From Hofstenia miamia (Eukaryota; Xenacoelomorpha; Acoela): 61,690 bases of DNA. The notes below the pieces were generated by a model. That model did not search any database. It worked only from the letters and a program-made list of their open reading frames with translations, and had not been told where the DNA came from. Below are positions 34,921-46,657 of the stretch, in pieces; positions within the stretch are counted from its first letter, which is position 1, and each line of letters opens with the position of its first letter. Position numbers and translations under genes: made by a program. The stretch spans positions 1,399,490 through 1,461,179 of the forward strand of contig SCFE01000061.1 of NCBI GenBank assembly GCA_004352715.1, written 5' to 3'.

Positions 34921-35981
34921 CTGAAAAATGTTTGCTTAGAATTAAAAAACTCGCATGTTCATCATACATATATTAGATTAACATCAGGTACTTTTATCAA
35001 AAATGTCAATCAAGTGCATGTAATACACTGACTATTACACTAGCATTAAAATTTAACTCTAATTAAATATTTTAATTAATTCGTATATGCTGCTAAAAAA
35101 TTGAATGTTTTTAAGATTTCTTCCATAAATTAGCGATATTATGCATATTTAACACAACATATTCTTTGCATGTGCTTACGCTTCTTTTATTAAAAGTTTC
35201 ATGTTAGAAAGTTTTCTAATGGATTTTCGAAAGTTAATACATAGCTCTTAATTACTACAACATTTTATTGTAGATGTACAATAAACACAACAGAAAAAGG
35301 CTTTATGTCTTCCTAATTCAAATCAGTAATTCTGTAGAATATTAATATGTATTTTAGTTACACAAAATCAGGTCAAATATGGTGTTACAATAACAATCCA
35401 TAATCTGCTGTTATAAAGTGCTGGTGGTTTCTATGTGTTAATATTTGATTTTTCAAAAGTAGCTACAATAGAAGAAAAGGGTTTTCCTTTTTTTGTAATT
35501 CAAAAAACTGTAGCATAAATAACAAAAATTATATGCAAGATGTGTCTAGCAATTAGTTTCCTCAACTAATTGTTGAAAGGCACTTATTTTTAATTAATTA
35601 TGCGAATTAATTTGTAAGAAAACTTTGCGTACAATATGATTTGAAAACTAAAATTTATTTTGCTTCATTAATAAATGCCGATGTTAATTAGAACATTCAA
35701 CAAAGAGAGAACCGCTTAATTTGATAAATTCCATAAAAAATTTCGGTTTTAATTAATTTTTTATTGAAAATAAAATGTCGCAAATATTTTGAATTTTTTA
35801 GCAAAATATTTAATATAATAAATGTGTTAAAAAATACAAAACGGCAAAAATAACCATGCCAATTTAACTATTAGAAATTTAGTCAAGCTTAACTACTATT
35901 TTTTGTTCATGTGCTGCAGTTGAAATTGCTGCTATAATTATGATGTTTTTCAAAAATTAATTTAAGCTCCATAGTATTAAC

Positions 35982-36008
35982 CTTCGACACTTTGGAGCTC
36001 CCACCGGC
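35982..36008 (-). CDS. Candidate 27-nt microexon
   Basis: Minus strand: ATCAATTGCAATTCCAG acceptor, nine codons AGGSSKVSK, then GTTAAT as donor. It is conspicuously GC-rich in an AT-rich intron-like stretch and in phase with the following exon at 34698-34920. The donor is non-optimal and such a short stretch can arise by chance. Confidence 0.25.
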
Positions 36009-36787
36009 CTGGAATTGCAATTGATAGATGCCAATTGGTCATTTAATAATCATTTCACCTCTCACATAAGGCTAGATATATTTATTGAGTTAAAAAAAAT
36101 TATAAGATGAAAATGTAAAATTTTATCATTCAATACATTATTTCCAAATTCTTTACCATTCACATTCATTTGGGTTCATTTGCATCCACTTTTGAACAAT
36201 TATCAAGCCAGTTTATTTTTAAATATCGTTATATTTTTTGTCCAAGTCCTACCTATCCCGGTTCATATCCAGCACTGTGTTTAATAGCTCTTATGAAATT
36301 AAAAAATTTTAAAATATTGTAGTTTAAAAAAAGTTCGATTCAGCTTGATGTACTGCTTTCCACATATAAAAATATTCGAATCAATTAGGGTATCGCAATA
36401 AAACATAGTAAAAGATCACCATAAAAAAACATTTGGGAATGTGTTTAGATTTCCTATATTCGATTTTTTAGAAATCATTTTCCAATGGTTACAGAAAATG
36501 AACATTAGTTCTTTGTAATTGATGTAGGCTAAGCAATTTTCTCATCTTTTTTCAAAGTTCTTGGGTAATTCAGGTTACAACTATTGCTAAACCTTTTATG
36601 TTTTCTTCCTTAGAAATTTCTATTTTTTAAATTTCAACTGTGTATGGATCCTTTAGTAAAACTAAATTTGAAAACTCAATGTGAAAATTTAGTTAATCAT
36701 TAAAAGTCTAGTGATTAGTGTGATTTAATTAATAGGCTTACAGTTGATTCACTGACATTATTTACCTGATTTATAATGAAGACTATG

Positions 36788-36968
36788 CTAGATAATAATG
36801 ATCGGGCATATCATATACCGGTTGATTTAGAAGTCCGATGCTCGTCCCCCCTTTTGTACACCTGGCACATGCCACACGGCAGTTCGAGCATGCCTTCAAA
36901 ACACTATACTCAGACCCATATAAAATATTATTTCTTAAAATACTTGAGACTAAATGGCACGAACGTAG
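36788..36968 (-). CDS. Cysteine-containing open frame, exon candidate
   Basis: The minus-strand frame is open from 36968 to the TAG at 36790-36788 (59 sense codons). The GC-rich core reads YSVLKACSNCRVACARCTKG and then GTSIGLLNQPVYDMPDHYYL A. Four cysteines in a C-x2-C-x4-C-x2-C pattern suggest a small metal-binding or disulfide fold if real. GTGTAC after TGCCAG could be an internal donor. The + strand is also open here, so the coding strand is uncertain. Confidence 0.28.
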
Positions 36969-37013
36969 TTAAGTGAACCATTTATCGTCTATCAGGTTGT
37001 CATCATATATGTA

Positions 37014-37283
37014 TTGCACGTAGCCTTTGAAATTTTGTTTACAAGCTATACGCAAACATTCGTAGTGGTGAAGCTAATATTTGTGTCCTTAATGATCTTG
37101 AACTACTCAGGAAGCTTATTGTTTTCCATGATGTGTCATGGAATTATAAAAAATCCATCTGTGGAAATGGATAAGATGACAATAGGTACTGTATCTAAAA
37201 CCAATGGCTTCCTGTCAATGATATTTAGAACTGCTGAATTAGTTCTTAGAATTTTAATCCTGCAGATGCGGTATTGCAACTAA
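37014..37283. other. GC-richer segment open on both strands
   Basis: The + strand is open from 37014 to 37283 without an ATG start, and the minus strand gives RTNSAVLNIIDRKPLVLDTV followed by PIVILSISTDGFFIIP. Both readings look protein-like, which suggests a decayed repeat with coding ancestry. Strand and family undecided. Confidence 0.3.
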
Positions 37284-37299
37284 TTACCATGCCACACCC

Positions 37300-39390
37300 T
37301 TTTTCAAACTACATAAGCTGATGAGATACTAGACTTGAAACCCAATCTATTTTAATTGAACTTGTAAGTATATTTTAGAGCTTAGGCCAGCATAATTGTT
37401 AATGCATGACATGCTCTTTATCGTTGGTTTCATTTCCAAAATTGAAGTTATATGCATTATTTCAAAAAACTATGAACGAAAACAGAGGATATTAATATGC
37501 AGTCCTCAAAGGTGTGTACTGCATTGATTTTCCGATAAAAAATTACCTGATGAATGAAGGTATTTTATTTTCGTACTAAGAGTGTTTCAGGTATTATTAA
37601 CATGTTATCAGTTATGTACATTTCTTATCATTGAAGTAAGATATCCACTAATTATAACAACTTGTTATTAACAAGATACAGGATTACTGCAGTAAGCCTA
37701 AGTAAAAAAAACTCGAATTTAAATTGGTACTGGAGGCTTAAGACAATGATATTTAGCTGCATTGAACTGCCTGTCTGATAAACAAATTTATAACAGTTCA
37801 TAAAAATATCTTTCCCTCAAACGGCAAACTTGAAATTCCACTTTTTGGCAATGGCAATTCAAATAAAATGCAAAGGTTGTAGCTGCCAATTAAAACTCAG
37901 TTTTCACTATCAATCTATAATCTTGTGACAGATGACCTTTGAAGCAAAAAAACAAGGACGAATTTCTGAACTCCTCTAAGGTCTCTTATTTTAATAGAGT
38001 AAAGTAATTCAACAGAAAAAACTACTTCGCTTGAAGATCCACCCAATACATGTGAGCAATGATATTGAAATTTAGTATTATGTAAAGACAAAACATTTTT
38101 GAAGGAGAAATTTATCGCTACTTAAGACCTAAGTATGCTGAAAACATGGTAGATTTGTGTTCAAAAGGAAAAAATTAAATGAAAAAATGCCTCTATTTAG
38201 ATGCATACTTAATCACAATTACTATATCCAACAAAAACTATTGCTGATATCTGTTAGTACGACTGAAAAAGATCTCTTAAATTTTAGGAATGCCTGTGAT
38301 CCTTAATCCTATTTTATTTGGCGTGATTTCACACCCTTAATATTCTTAGATATAACTCAGAGATCGTTGTTTTAAATAAACTATCATTCTATGCTTTTTC
38401 TATAACTTGTTCAGCAACTTTTGACGCAAAAATTATGCAGATAGGATCAAGTGTTACAAAGTTATAGCGATTTAACTTTAGAGCTTCAGAAAAAATGATT
38501 TTGTATGTAAAGGCTATAAATTTAAACCAATTGATAATTTTTAATGCAAAGTTATAATTAAACGTTTTCTATATTTTACTTGCATTATGGCCTTTCTCGT
38601 AGTTCATGTTTTGCAATATTCGTAACATTTTGTGTCAATAATGAGAAATTTAGAAAAATTGATACGTAACCTATTTAATATGCGCATAATTTACACATTA
38701 ATTATTGTAACGTAAAATCGCTACCAGCAAAGTATTTCTGACATGCGAAAGTACCTCCACACCAAATTTGGTGTCGATTGGATGTAATGTTTCCCGAGAT
38801 TTTAATGGGCCAAATCGGTTCCCCAGGAATTATTAAATTTTCGGTTATTTCAATAAGTATGATATACGGTGTCGATTGGACTCCTTTCGGATAGGGTCAA
38901 AAAAGATATGTAATGGCCATGGAGCTCTTTTTTATGTATAAAGAGCTAACGTGGGCGAATGCATAGATGAATGCAGGAGGTGCTAATTTGGGCTAGCCTT
39001 TATAATTGGAGGCATTAGAATGGAACTGGGCTGAACAAATATGTCAAAATAAAAATTAGATATTAACTATGTTTGCTAACATATTTTTATTTAAGTATGG
39101 ATTCTCTTCCTTACTAAAAATTGATTCTGCGAACTTGGTGCATTTGTGTTTCATTAAAATATTAGTCGGATATTGATCCTTTATGTGTTTTGAGTGCTTA
39201 TAAATTTCGGAGTGTAAGCGTCCATATAGATGTTCTTGAATTCCTTAGTTTTCTATTTAAATTATATAAAGATTTCTTAAGACGTGCTTAGTGTGTTTTA
39301 ATAAAAGGTAGTTTCCAGCATATACTAACTTTGTTTTGTTGTGAATTGTGTTTCAATCAAGAGGATATTAGAGCTTCTTTTGAAGTTTTT
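37300..39390. other. Non-coding AT-rich stretch with one repeat-like block
   Basis: 38720-38960 contains a GC-richer block with ACACCAAATTTGGTGTCGAT and a related GGTGTCGATTGGACTCC, which looks like an interspersed-repeat 3' region; ACACCAAATTTGGTGT is a perfect 16-base palindrome. No gene is visible in the remainder. Confidence 0.5.
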
Positions 39391-39393
39391 TGC

Positions 39394-39548
39394 AATATAT
39401 ATATATATATATATATATATACAGTATATATATAAATATATAAATAAATAAATATATATATATACAGTATATGTGTATATATATACACAGTATATATATA
39501 CAGTATATATATATATATATGTATATACAGTATATATTTATATATATA
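39394..39548. repeat. Impure (TA)n tract with repeated ACAGTATATATA words
   Basis: About 155 bases of AT dinucleotides interrupted by ACAGTATATA and ATAAATAAATA. It is the left insertion site of the Tc1 element. Confidence 0.95.
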
Positions 39549-40972
39549 CACTATGCGACAGCAAGTTTTAAACACCCGACATTTCAAAGAAAATGACATA
39601 TAAGTCTATATTTGTGTTTGATAACTGCATGTTAACAACATGCTACAACTACATGAAAAACTATATGAAAAACACAGAATGATCATACTGCATGATAACA
39701 ATATTTTACAGGAAAGGCTCAGTTTCCCGAAAAAGACTTCAGTATTTCGTATGAAATCCACGAGAATCGATCAATGCGCTCACACGTCGTGGCATCAATT
39801 TCACCAACGATTGCATGATGTTCAATATCTCATCATCGTCATGCCACACTTTGAAAAATCCAGTAATAATCTCATTTTTTGATTTCGGCTTCGTCTTCAG
39901 AATTCGTTTCTTCACTATTCCCCACAGATTCTCTATGGGGTTGATATCCGGGGAAGACGGAGGCCAATCCATGACGGTAACATTGTTGACACGACATTCT
40001 TCCATCGCCCGTTTGCTCTTATGACATGGAGCATTGTCTTGTTGAAATACTCCATCTGAGCCAGGATACCTCAAGTTGTTGAAGGACACGATTCCTGATT
40101 ATTTTTGTCACATACCATTCGGTATTCATTCGGTCCTCTACGATGTGACTTCGTCCCGGGCAGTAAAATGAGAAGCAAGACTAAATGATTACTCTGGTGG
40201 GGTTTTTTGTCATTAAACAATAATGGTCAGAGGTTAGAGGAAAACCATCGACAACTCTGACAAATTGAGGACAGTTATCTCTCAATTCAATCACAGTCTC
40301 GTCACTCCATATGACTTTGTTCCATTGCTCTTCTTTCCAATTTCTGTGTTCTAATGCCCACTGATACCGTTTTTCCGCCTGAGCCTTAGTCAAAAAGGGC
40401 TTACTTTTGGGCCGCTGAGCACGACAACCGACGTCATTTAATCCTCTTTGTATAGTTCTTAGGCTGACACAATCACCTCGGGCACCCATTTCTTCCTGAA
40501 CATCCTTAGCGTCATTCTCAGATTGTTTCCACTAATGATGCGCATACGACGAAGATCTCGGTTTGTCAATTTTTTATTGGAACCGCCACAGTTTTGGTAT
40601 TTCAAATCCACATTACCAGTTTCGCGATATTGTTTCAAAATAAGACTCACACTAGCTTTGCACATGCCAACAATTTTTGAGATTTCAGTCACTGTCTTGT
40701 CCGTATTTTCTGATAAAGTAATGATCTTAATACGCTTCTCACGTCGTTCACTCATTTCAAAGCTTTTGCCGTAGAGAATGTGACTAAATGATTTGAATCA
40801 ACAAATTTCAACATATAAATTAGTTTGTTCTCGATTTCTCGATGCACGTGATTATTCATAGCTTGATTGATGTCTGAATAAGAAAATTAGACCATAGAAA
40901 TTGAGCTCTGAGTGAAAACAAGCTAAATGACTGCTTTATGGGCCGGTGTTTAAAACTTGCTGTCGCGTACTG
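39549..40972 (-). mobile_element. Tc1/mariner transposon, 1424 bp, inserted in a (TA)n tract
   Basis: Left end CACTATGCGACAGCAAGTTT and right end (reverse complement) CAGTACGCGACAGCAAGTTT form inverted repeats of about 29 bases, both continuing TAAACACC. TA dinucleotides at 39547-39548 and 40973-40974 are the expected target duplication. Length, ends and a single minus-strand transposase are typical of Tc1 elements. (TA)n lies on both sides. Confidence 0.93.
39739..40755 (-). pseudogene. Tc1-type DD34E transposase, frameshifted
   Basis: Start ATG at 40755. N-terminal helix-turn-helix region: VTEISKIVGMCKASVSLILK, which binds the inverted repeats. After a frameshift near 40500: SLRTIQRGLNDVGCRAQRPK, then VIWSDET with the first catalytic Asp. 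An in-frame TAG replaces the Trp of the usual 'VWG' motif near 40184. After a second frameshift near 40085: VFQQDNAPCHKSK with the second Asp, then WPPSSPDINPIENLWG with the catalytic Glu; 34 residues separate the last Asp and the Glu. The triad is intact but two frameshifts and one stop abolish the protein. It would have cut and pasted DNA at TA sites. Confidence 0.92.
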
Positions 40973-40990
40973 TATATATATATATATATC
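40973..40990. repeat. (TA)n right of the Tc1 element
   Basis: Continuation of the target tract split by the insertion. Confidence 0.9.
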
Positions 40991-42180
40991 AATTGTAGTA
41001 TTTCAGACGAAGGTTGATTTACTGACCATGTAGCTTGTCGCTTGCTCTACTTGCACTGAATGATTGATTCTAGAGGAGTAATATTTATTCACGATCGTAA
41101 TTTTGGGTTTGAAGAAAGTCAGACAAGTTGGTAAGAGTCTATACAACTGAGTAAATATCTGAGAAACAATTGACTTCTATGAAATCTCAACATTATCTCA
41201 GCAGATAATCAATTCATGCATCGTTTGAAGTATCTGAATGAAAATTCATTTTACCAAATAGTTACTAGCGTGTTCTGTTTTCCAACCCTACCTCTCAAAT
41301 TTTCAGCAATATTTCTGGTAACTTGAATTATTAATATACGTATGTAGCGCAGGCATAACAAAAAATTTACTATAAAATAAGGAAAAGATGTTCGTTTACA
41401 TTTATGACTTTCAAACTCAAGGATTTAATAATCTCTAATGTGGATGGAACAGCGTAAGTCCATTTATGCGCGCACAAATCAGTAGCGCTTTGAATAATTA
41501 ATCTAACCTATGTTTTAACACTTCGAAATACGTACTAAATCATTAGTTATGTACGCACACAAATATTTTTTTGAAAAAAATTTTAATTGAATAGAAAATC
41601 TTGAAAAATTCAAATTCTATTTTACAGAAACGCTACAAACGGAACTAGCAAGAACCTGAGGTTATAAGCATCGTAATTCACAAAAATTGCAGTAAATATA
41701 TTTTATTTTGCTTTTAGTATGTTGTATCTAAAGTATTTAAATACATTACCTTCAAATAATCTTATTAAAATTCAATTAAGAACAAAACTTGACTGTTTGC
41801 TAAGTGCTCGTGAAGAAGTAAGAAAATTAATAAACCGTTTAAAGCAGAAGGTCAATTTATGAAATAACTTTATTAATTCGAATATAAAAAAGTTTAAAAA
41901 TTACTCTAGCGCTGAAAAATGGCGAAGAATTAAACGTGAGAGAGCCTTGATATTTTATAGGAGCAAACCTCTTCAATCTAGTTCATTGACATCCAGGGAG
42001 TAGGAAAAACTATGTGAATAATAAAATTCCAAAAAAAATTTATTCTACCTACTGAAGTACATCAATGAGATTATTTGCCTCAATTACGATAATTCCCAAA
42101 CGTGATAACTCCCTTAGTGAAAAGACTTCTAAATATTAAGTTGTACGATGAACTTTATGCGGAGCACCATCGAAAACAAA
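40991..42180. other. AT-rich non-coding stretch
   Basis: No frame, splice pair or repeat structure that I can support. Confidence 0.55.
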
Positions 42181-42194
42181 AAAATTAATATTAA

Positions 42195-42224
42195 TAATAA
42201 TAATAATGATAATAATAATAATAC
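42195..42224. repeat. (TAA)n tract
   Basis: AATAATAATAATAATGATAA-type run directly before the truncated edge of the retroelement. Confidence 0.9.
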
Positions 42225-42597
42225 TTCAACATACAGACAAGCAAGGTGATAGAAGCACGGAGGCCAGACATAGTAGTAGTAGACAAAGAGAAAAGATTGG
42301 GAACAGTGATAGACATAGCAGTACCAAAGGACAGAAATATAGAAAGCTAGGAGAAAGAGAAGATAGACAAGTACTGGGAGTTGGCAGAGGAAATAGAAAG
42401 GCTGTGGAAGTTAAAGAAGGTTGAAGTAGTCCAAGTAGTAGTAGGTGCACTAGGAGCAGTGAGTAAGAAGCATAAGAGATATTTGGAGGAGTTGGGAGTA
42501 CCAAAGTGGGGAGGAGTGGTAGCACAGAAGGCAGCATTGTTAGGAACAGCTAGACTCCTGAGGAAAGCTCTTAGACTCCCTGGGAACTGGTGAGTTC
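42225..42597 (+). pseudogene. C-terminal end of a non-LTR retrotransposon ORF
   Basis: The + strand reads VIEARRPDIVVVDKEKRLGT then VIDIAVPKDRNIES, one in-frame TAG, then EKEKIDKYWELAEEIERLWK, KVEVVQVVVGALGAVSKKHK and KAALLGTARLLRKALRL before TGA (42591-42593). This is the widespread C-terminal region of a class of invertebrate non-LTR retrotransposons. The RPD...VID spacing resembles a restriction-like endonuclease (PD-(D/E)xK), which would nick the target; that assignment is inference. The reverse transcriptase is missing; the copy is 5'-truncated and carries one stop. Confidence 0.8.
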
Positions 42598-42762
42598 CCC
42601 GAGCTGAGAGGAATACCAGCATAAAGCTGTGAAAAGTAAGAATAATATTGAGAGCAAAAGCAAATTTATTGCTAAAACTACTTTAAAATAATATTAATAA
42701 TTCTAAATATTGTTGTTATTATTATTTTTATAAAAATTATAATGATAATAATAATAAGAGTA

Positions 42763-42838
<76 letters not shown>

Positions 42839-42900
42839 GAGCTAAAAGTTAAAGCTAGTTTATTGCTAAAATCTACATAAAGTCTACAAATTAACACATA
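42598..42900. repeat. Retroelement 3' region with a long (TAA)n tract
   Basis: After the stop comes an AT-rich tail, an imperfect repeat of GCAAATTTATTGCTAAAACT (about 42660) and CTAGTTTATTGCTAAAATCT (about 42855), and between them a pure TAA array at about 42763-42836. The repeated block may mean two tail copies separated by the array. Confidence 0.7.
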
Positions 42901-43596
42901 TGCTTGAAGAAAGTTGCTTAAAAGTGTCGAAAACGGCTTGGAAAACAACATAGGCAATTTAGTGACCTGAAATTATCAGCGCCACTTTGACAAAATTGAT
43001 AACAATATTCAAACAAAATGCTGTCACCATATTCTTAACATTAAGGTACACTTAAGCCCTTACTACTCTTTTCTAAATCTTCTTCCCTCCTCACTTTCCA
43101 TTAATCTTATTTTTTTTAATCTGTTCAACTAAGCCATAAATTGATTCGCAAAAAAATTCTATAATTGTTCAAAATCGAATGCGCAATGATAAATCTTGTT
43201 TTTTATATTTGTTTAATAGATCGATGTGAAAGTACTCTTATATTCTGAATTAATTTTTAAGTAGACAATGCATTTTTTGTTCATTTATCGTAAACATGAT
43301 GAAAGATATAATGGTATCTCATATCTCAGGCCGAGTTAAGTGCAATAGAAAATAATTTGATTTTCTTATTAGGCTCCTGCGAGTTGACATTTTGAGGTTC
43401 GAGTAGAGTTAGAATGAAATTGTAACTTTAACTCACAAGTTCGAGTAGAGATACAATATTATTTAGACATATTTTTAGAGTTTTTATTAGATGGTAGCTG
43501 AACTTAGCGATACTAAATCCAACAATATTAAGTTTTTTCAAGCTATGCTAGTAAAAGAGTATTCCTTATTCTACCAATATTATCATTTGGAAAAGA

Positions 43597-43599
43597 TAA

Positions 43600-43683
<84 letters not shown>

Positions 43684-43700
43684 TTATATATATATATATC
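43597..43700. repeat. Long (TA)n microsatellite
   Basis: About 100 bases, nearly pure. Frames through it are meaningless. Confidence 0.97.
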
Positions 43701-44705
43701 AACTCAAAACTATAATTTTTTGATTTATTTTGAGTATTGGGAGAAGAGCCTAAAAAAATACCTAATATGTTCATTACCTAACCTGATCGAAAATCAGGCA
43801 TTCTCTCTTTAGTGTTTAAACCGATCGCAATAACAGAAATAAATGCATGTTAAAATTAAAATTTATCGTATACAGTATATTGGAAAAGAAAGAATAAGGT
43901 ACATTTTCTGCTACGTTTTAAAGGTTCACTTTTAACGGATGTGTACAAATGTAAATACTAAGGAAAAGGTCAGGCTTGAGGCATTACGCAAAACAGCACC
44001 AGGTGTTGGGAAGTCGTTTTGACAAATGTGAATTATTTGGTAATAATGTAATTAATTTATGAGAATTGATAAAGCTATATAATCTACAAAGGATTGTATT
44101 CCAACGCATGTAGTATTTATAGAAAGTTCAAAAGCTTCCAATAAAACAAGAGTTATTAATTAAGGAAACATTTCTAACAGTTTTAATGTGCTTGGTGTTA
44201 ATGTAGCAAGCTCTGATGTTTTACTAAAATTATTCTTAGTACCTTTCGAAAACATTTATTATTCTACATATTTTTTAAAATTAGGTTTGGGTAATTTTAC
44301 CCCCTTAGTTTATTCAAACAGTTAAGGTGTATTTTATAGTAATTGGACTAAAATTTTATCAATATATTACTTACAATTAGATTCCATTTTGCAATAGTTA
44401 CTGAGTTGAATTTTTTTGCACAAACAATTTTTCTCCTAGATTAATGTTAGTCCAACTTAGTGCATCGCAATGTCTACAAAGAGTTTTCTTGCAATGAAGG
44501 AACTGAAAACAATAATTTCTTTTACAATTATAACTTGAACATTAAATTACCCGTTTGATTTTAAATCCATACTCGTGCATTGTTATTGATTCGATTACAT
44601 TAAGATTTTAATGTACAAGTTGTTGTAATCATGTTAAATATTTGGAAAATTATTTAAACAAGTAAACATATAAAACATTTAAGGTTCAGATTTGGAAAAT
44701 TGCAG

Positions 44706-44792
44706 ACGATCGAATCCACAAGAAGATTAGGAAGGAGAGCACGGAAAGAGGAAGTAGAAACAGTTGAAGAATGCCTTCAGCCAGGAGAGTAG
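44706..44792 (+). CDS. Candidate terminal coding exon, 28 codons
   Basis: Acceptor GATTTGGAAAATTGCAG, then TIESTRRLGRRARKEEVETV EECLQPGE and TAG (44790-44792). It is clearly GC-richer than flanks, with a basic RRLGRRARK block followed by an acidic EEVETVEE block, plausible as a C-terminal tail. There is only a modest pyrimidine tract before the acceptor, and no upstream + strand exon was found. Product unknown. Confidence 0.3.
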   Translation, partial: TIESTRRLGRRARKEEVETVEECLQPGE

Positions 44793-45229
44793 ACCTCAGT
44801 TAATTTTGATAACACCTCATTGGTAAAGCGAAGGACACTTTGAAGCATATATGCGCATCCGCAAGAACTTTTCAATAGAACCAAAAACAAATTTCTCTGC
44901 AATTTCGATTGAAAAATTCCATCATGAGTGGCAGTAAATTGTTTTTATTAAGAATCTTTCCTTTCAAAAAGCAATTGCAGTTCCTATTTATTGTAAAGGG
45001 TGCGACACATAATATTAACTATCATTGAATATTGATAAAATCACTAATTGCTTAAGTTTTACAAATGCAAGTGATGCTAGGATATCAGATGGTTCAATTT
45101 CTTCAACCAACGTAGAAAGTTCTTGTTAACTAAGAGACTCATCGCAAGAATTGAGGTAGAAGTATTTGACGAATTTGCAAATACTCCAAAGTTTGTATGA
45201 TGGAAATCAAGATAAACCATTAGAATTTT

Positions 45230-46079
45230 GAAAAAATTTAGTGGCTGGGATCAATAAGGATGCAACAATTATTGACAAGACCAGGTAATAAAATGAAACA
45301 TTCATTCAATTTAAGAAACATATTAATAGACATTACTGTAAATAGGGTCATTTTCCAAGATATTAATAGCACCCATATTCATCGATAATATGATTAATCA
45401 AGATAGTTTTCGTGCATACAACAAACGGTACTTCGGNGCCTGCCCCACACTAATTGTACCATAATTAAACACTTCACTCTTGCTCTGCAGTATAGAAATG
45501 AGTGACTTCTTCTCACTATCCTTTAGATGTGAATGAGTCTCGTTATTTACAGTGGGGATCTTAACATTAGACAACTCTTCAAGATCGTGGATAGCGGTAC
45601 ATATGGATAAACAGGAGGTCTTGACACTTTCGACCCGAACTGGCACTCTGATTATCTGGAGATCAGATTCTTTAAATCGTACTGAATGTGTCAATCTGTT
45701 AAGAATAGTGACATAGGTTTTTCCTGAACTTACTTTACATAAGTCGGGTGAAAAGGAGATGCCTTTGATGTATTTGCCTCTTTGGCCCACTATCATCACA
45801 TCTCCATTCATTTCTGAATTAGAAAACACAGCTACTCAGGTCCAGTGCTTAGCTTCTAAGTAGACAGGCTCNGAAAAAATTTAGTGGCTGGGATCAATAA
45901 GGATGCAACAATTATTGACAAGACCAGGTAATAAAATGAAACATTCATTCAATTTAAGAAACATATTAATAGACATTACTGTAAATAGGGTCATTTTCCA
46001 AGATATTAATAGCACCCATATTCATCGATAATATGATTAATCAAGATAGTTTTCGTGCATACAACAAACGGTACTTCGG
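45230..46079. repeat. 207-bp exact repeat flanking a 434-bp insert, each junction a single N
   Basis: 45230-45436 and 45873-46079 appear identical. Between Ns at 45437 and 45872 lies a Ty3/gypsy fragment. Same A-N-B-N-A layout as 15511-15902. Two overlapping contig ends with a repeat contig scaffolded between them would produce exactly this. Confidence 0.92.
45438..45871 (-). pseudogene. Ty3/gypsy pol fragment (protease-RT linker region)
   Basis: Minus strand, starting after an in-frame TGA: NGDVMIVGQRGKYIKGISFS, then PDLCKVSSGKTYVTILNRLT and HSVRFKESDLQIIRVPVRV, matching the pattern 'GL.V.P.LV....  V.I.N.T...I.L..G' between protease and reverse transcriptase in gypsy-type pol. Further on HLKDSEKKSLISILQSKSEV FNYGTISVGQ matches the 'L...L..LL..y.DVF....  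.G' lead-in to the RT domain. Neither protease nor RT catalytic residues are included. Whether it truly lies here is doubtful because both edges are single Ns. Confidence 0.6.
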
Positions 46080-46657
46080 CCATGAGTTGAAAATTAAAAG
46101 GATATTTACTTTCAGAAGGATGAACACCTTGTCATCATGGTCTAAGAGCTAAGGATTGTTTAAATGAAATTATTGAATGCAAATAGGCTACAAGAAATGT
46201 CCTAGTTGAATGACATTGAAGATCGCCAGGCCTAAAAACACCAACCTGTCTTGGTGGGTATACAAACAGATCTCGTTTACATTCTAAATTTTAAACAAGC
46301 AAATTAATAGGTCATCATTGAAATCTGACAAAAAGTTTGTAAGTGTTCAAATGTAATGAATATAAAGATTTTTAATATTTGTAATAACCACGTCTGAAGA
46401 ACGTTTGTGGTGCATGAATTTTTCCATATATCATGCATACTTGAAATTATATCAATTTAGTTCGATTTTGAACAGAACTAGAACCAGTGGCATGATTTTA
46501 CTTGATGTGTACTACATTAAACATCATAAAAATTTATGCAAGCAACTTTGGGATTTTGATATAAACTTAAACTTTTGTCAGTAGTAAATTCGACAGTTTT
46601 CTTTAGACATTGTTGAACTTAAATATTACTCAACTTGTTACAGAACTAAATAAACCT

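Noticed and set aside
36330-36350. tRNA-like T-loop (AGTTCGATTCAGC)
   Set aside because: No acceptor stem or D-arm upstream; no tRNA or rRNA gene was found anywhere in the window.
42703-42957. Poly-tyrosine protein on the minus strand
   Set aside because: Translation of the (TAA)n array.
43583-43812. Tyr/Ile repeat proteins on both strands
   Set aside because: Translations of (TA)n; the same applies at 39357-39599 and 54112-54309.
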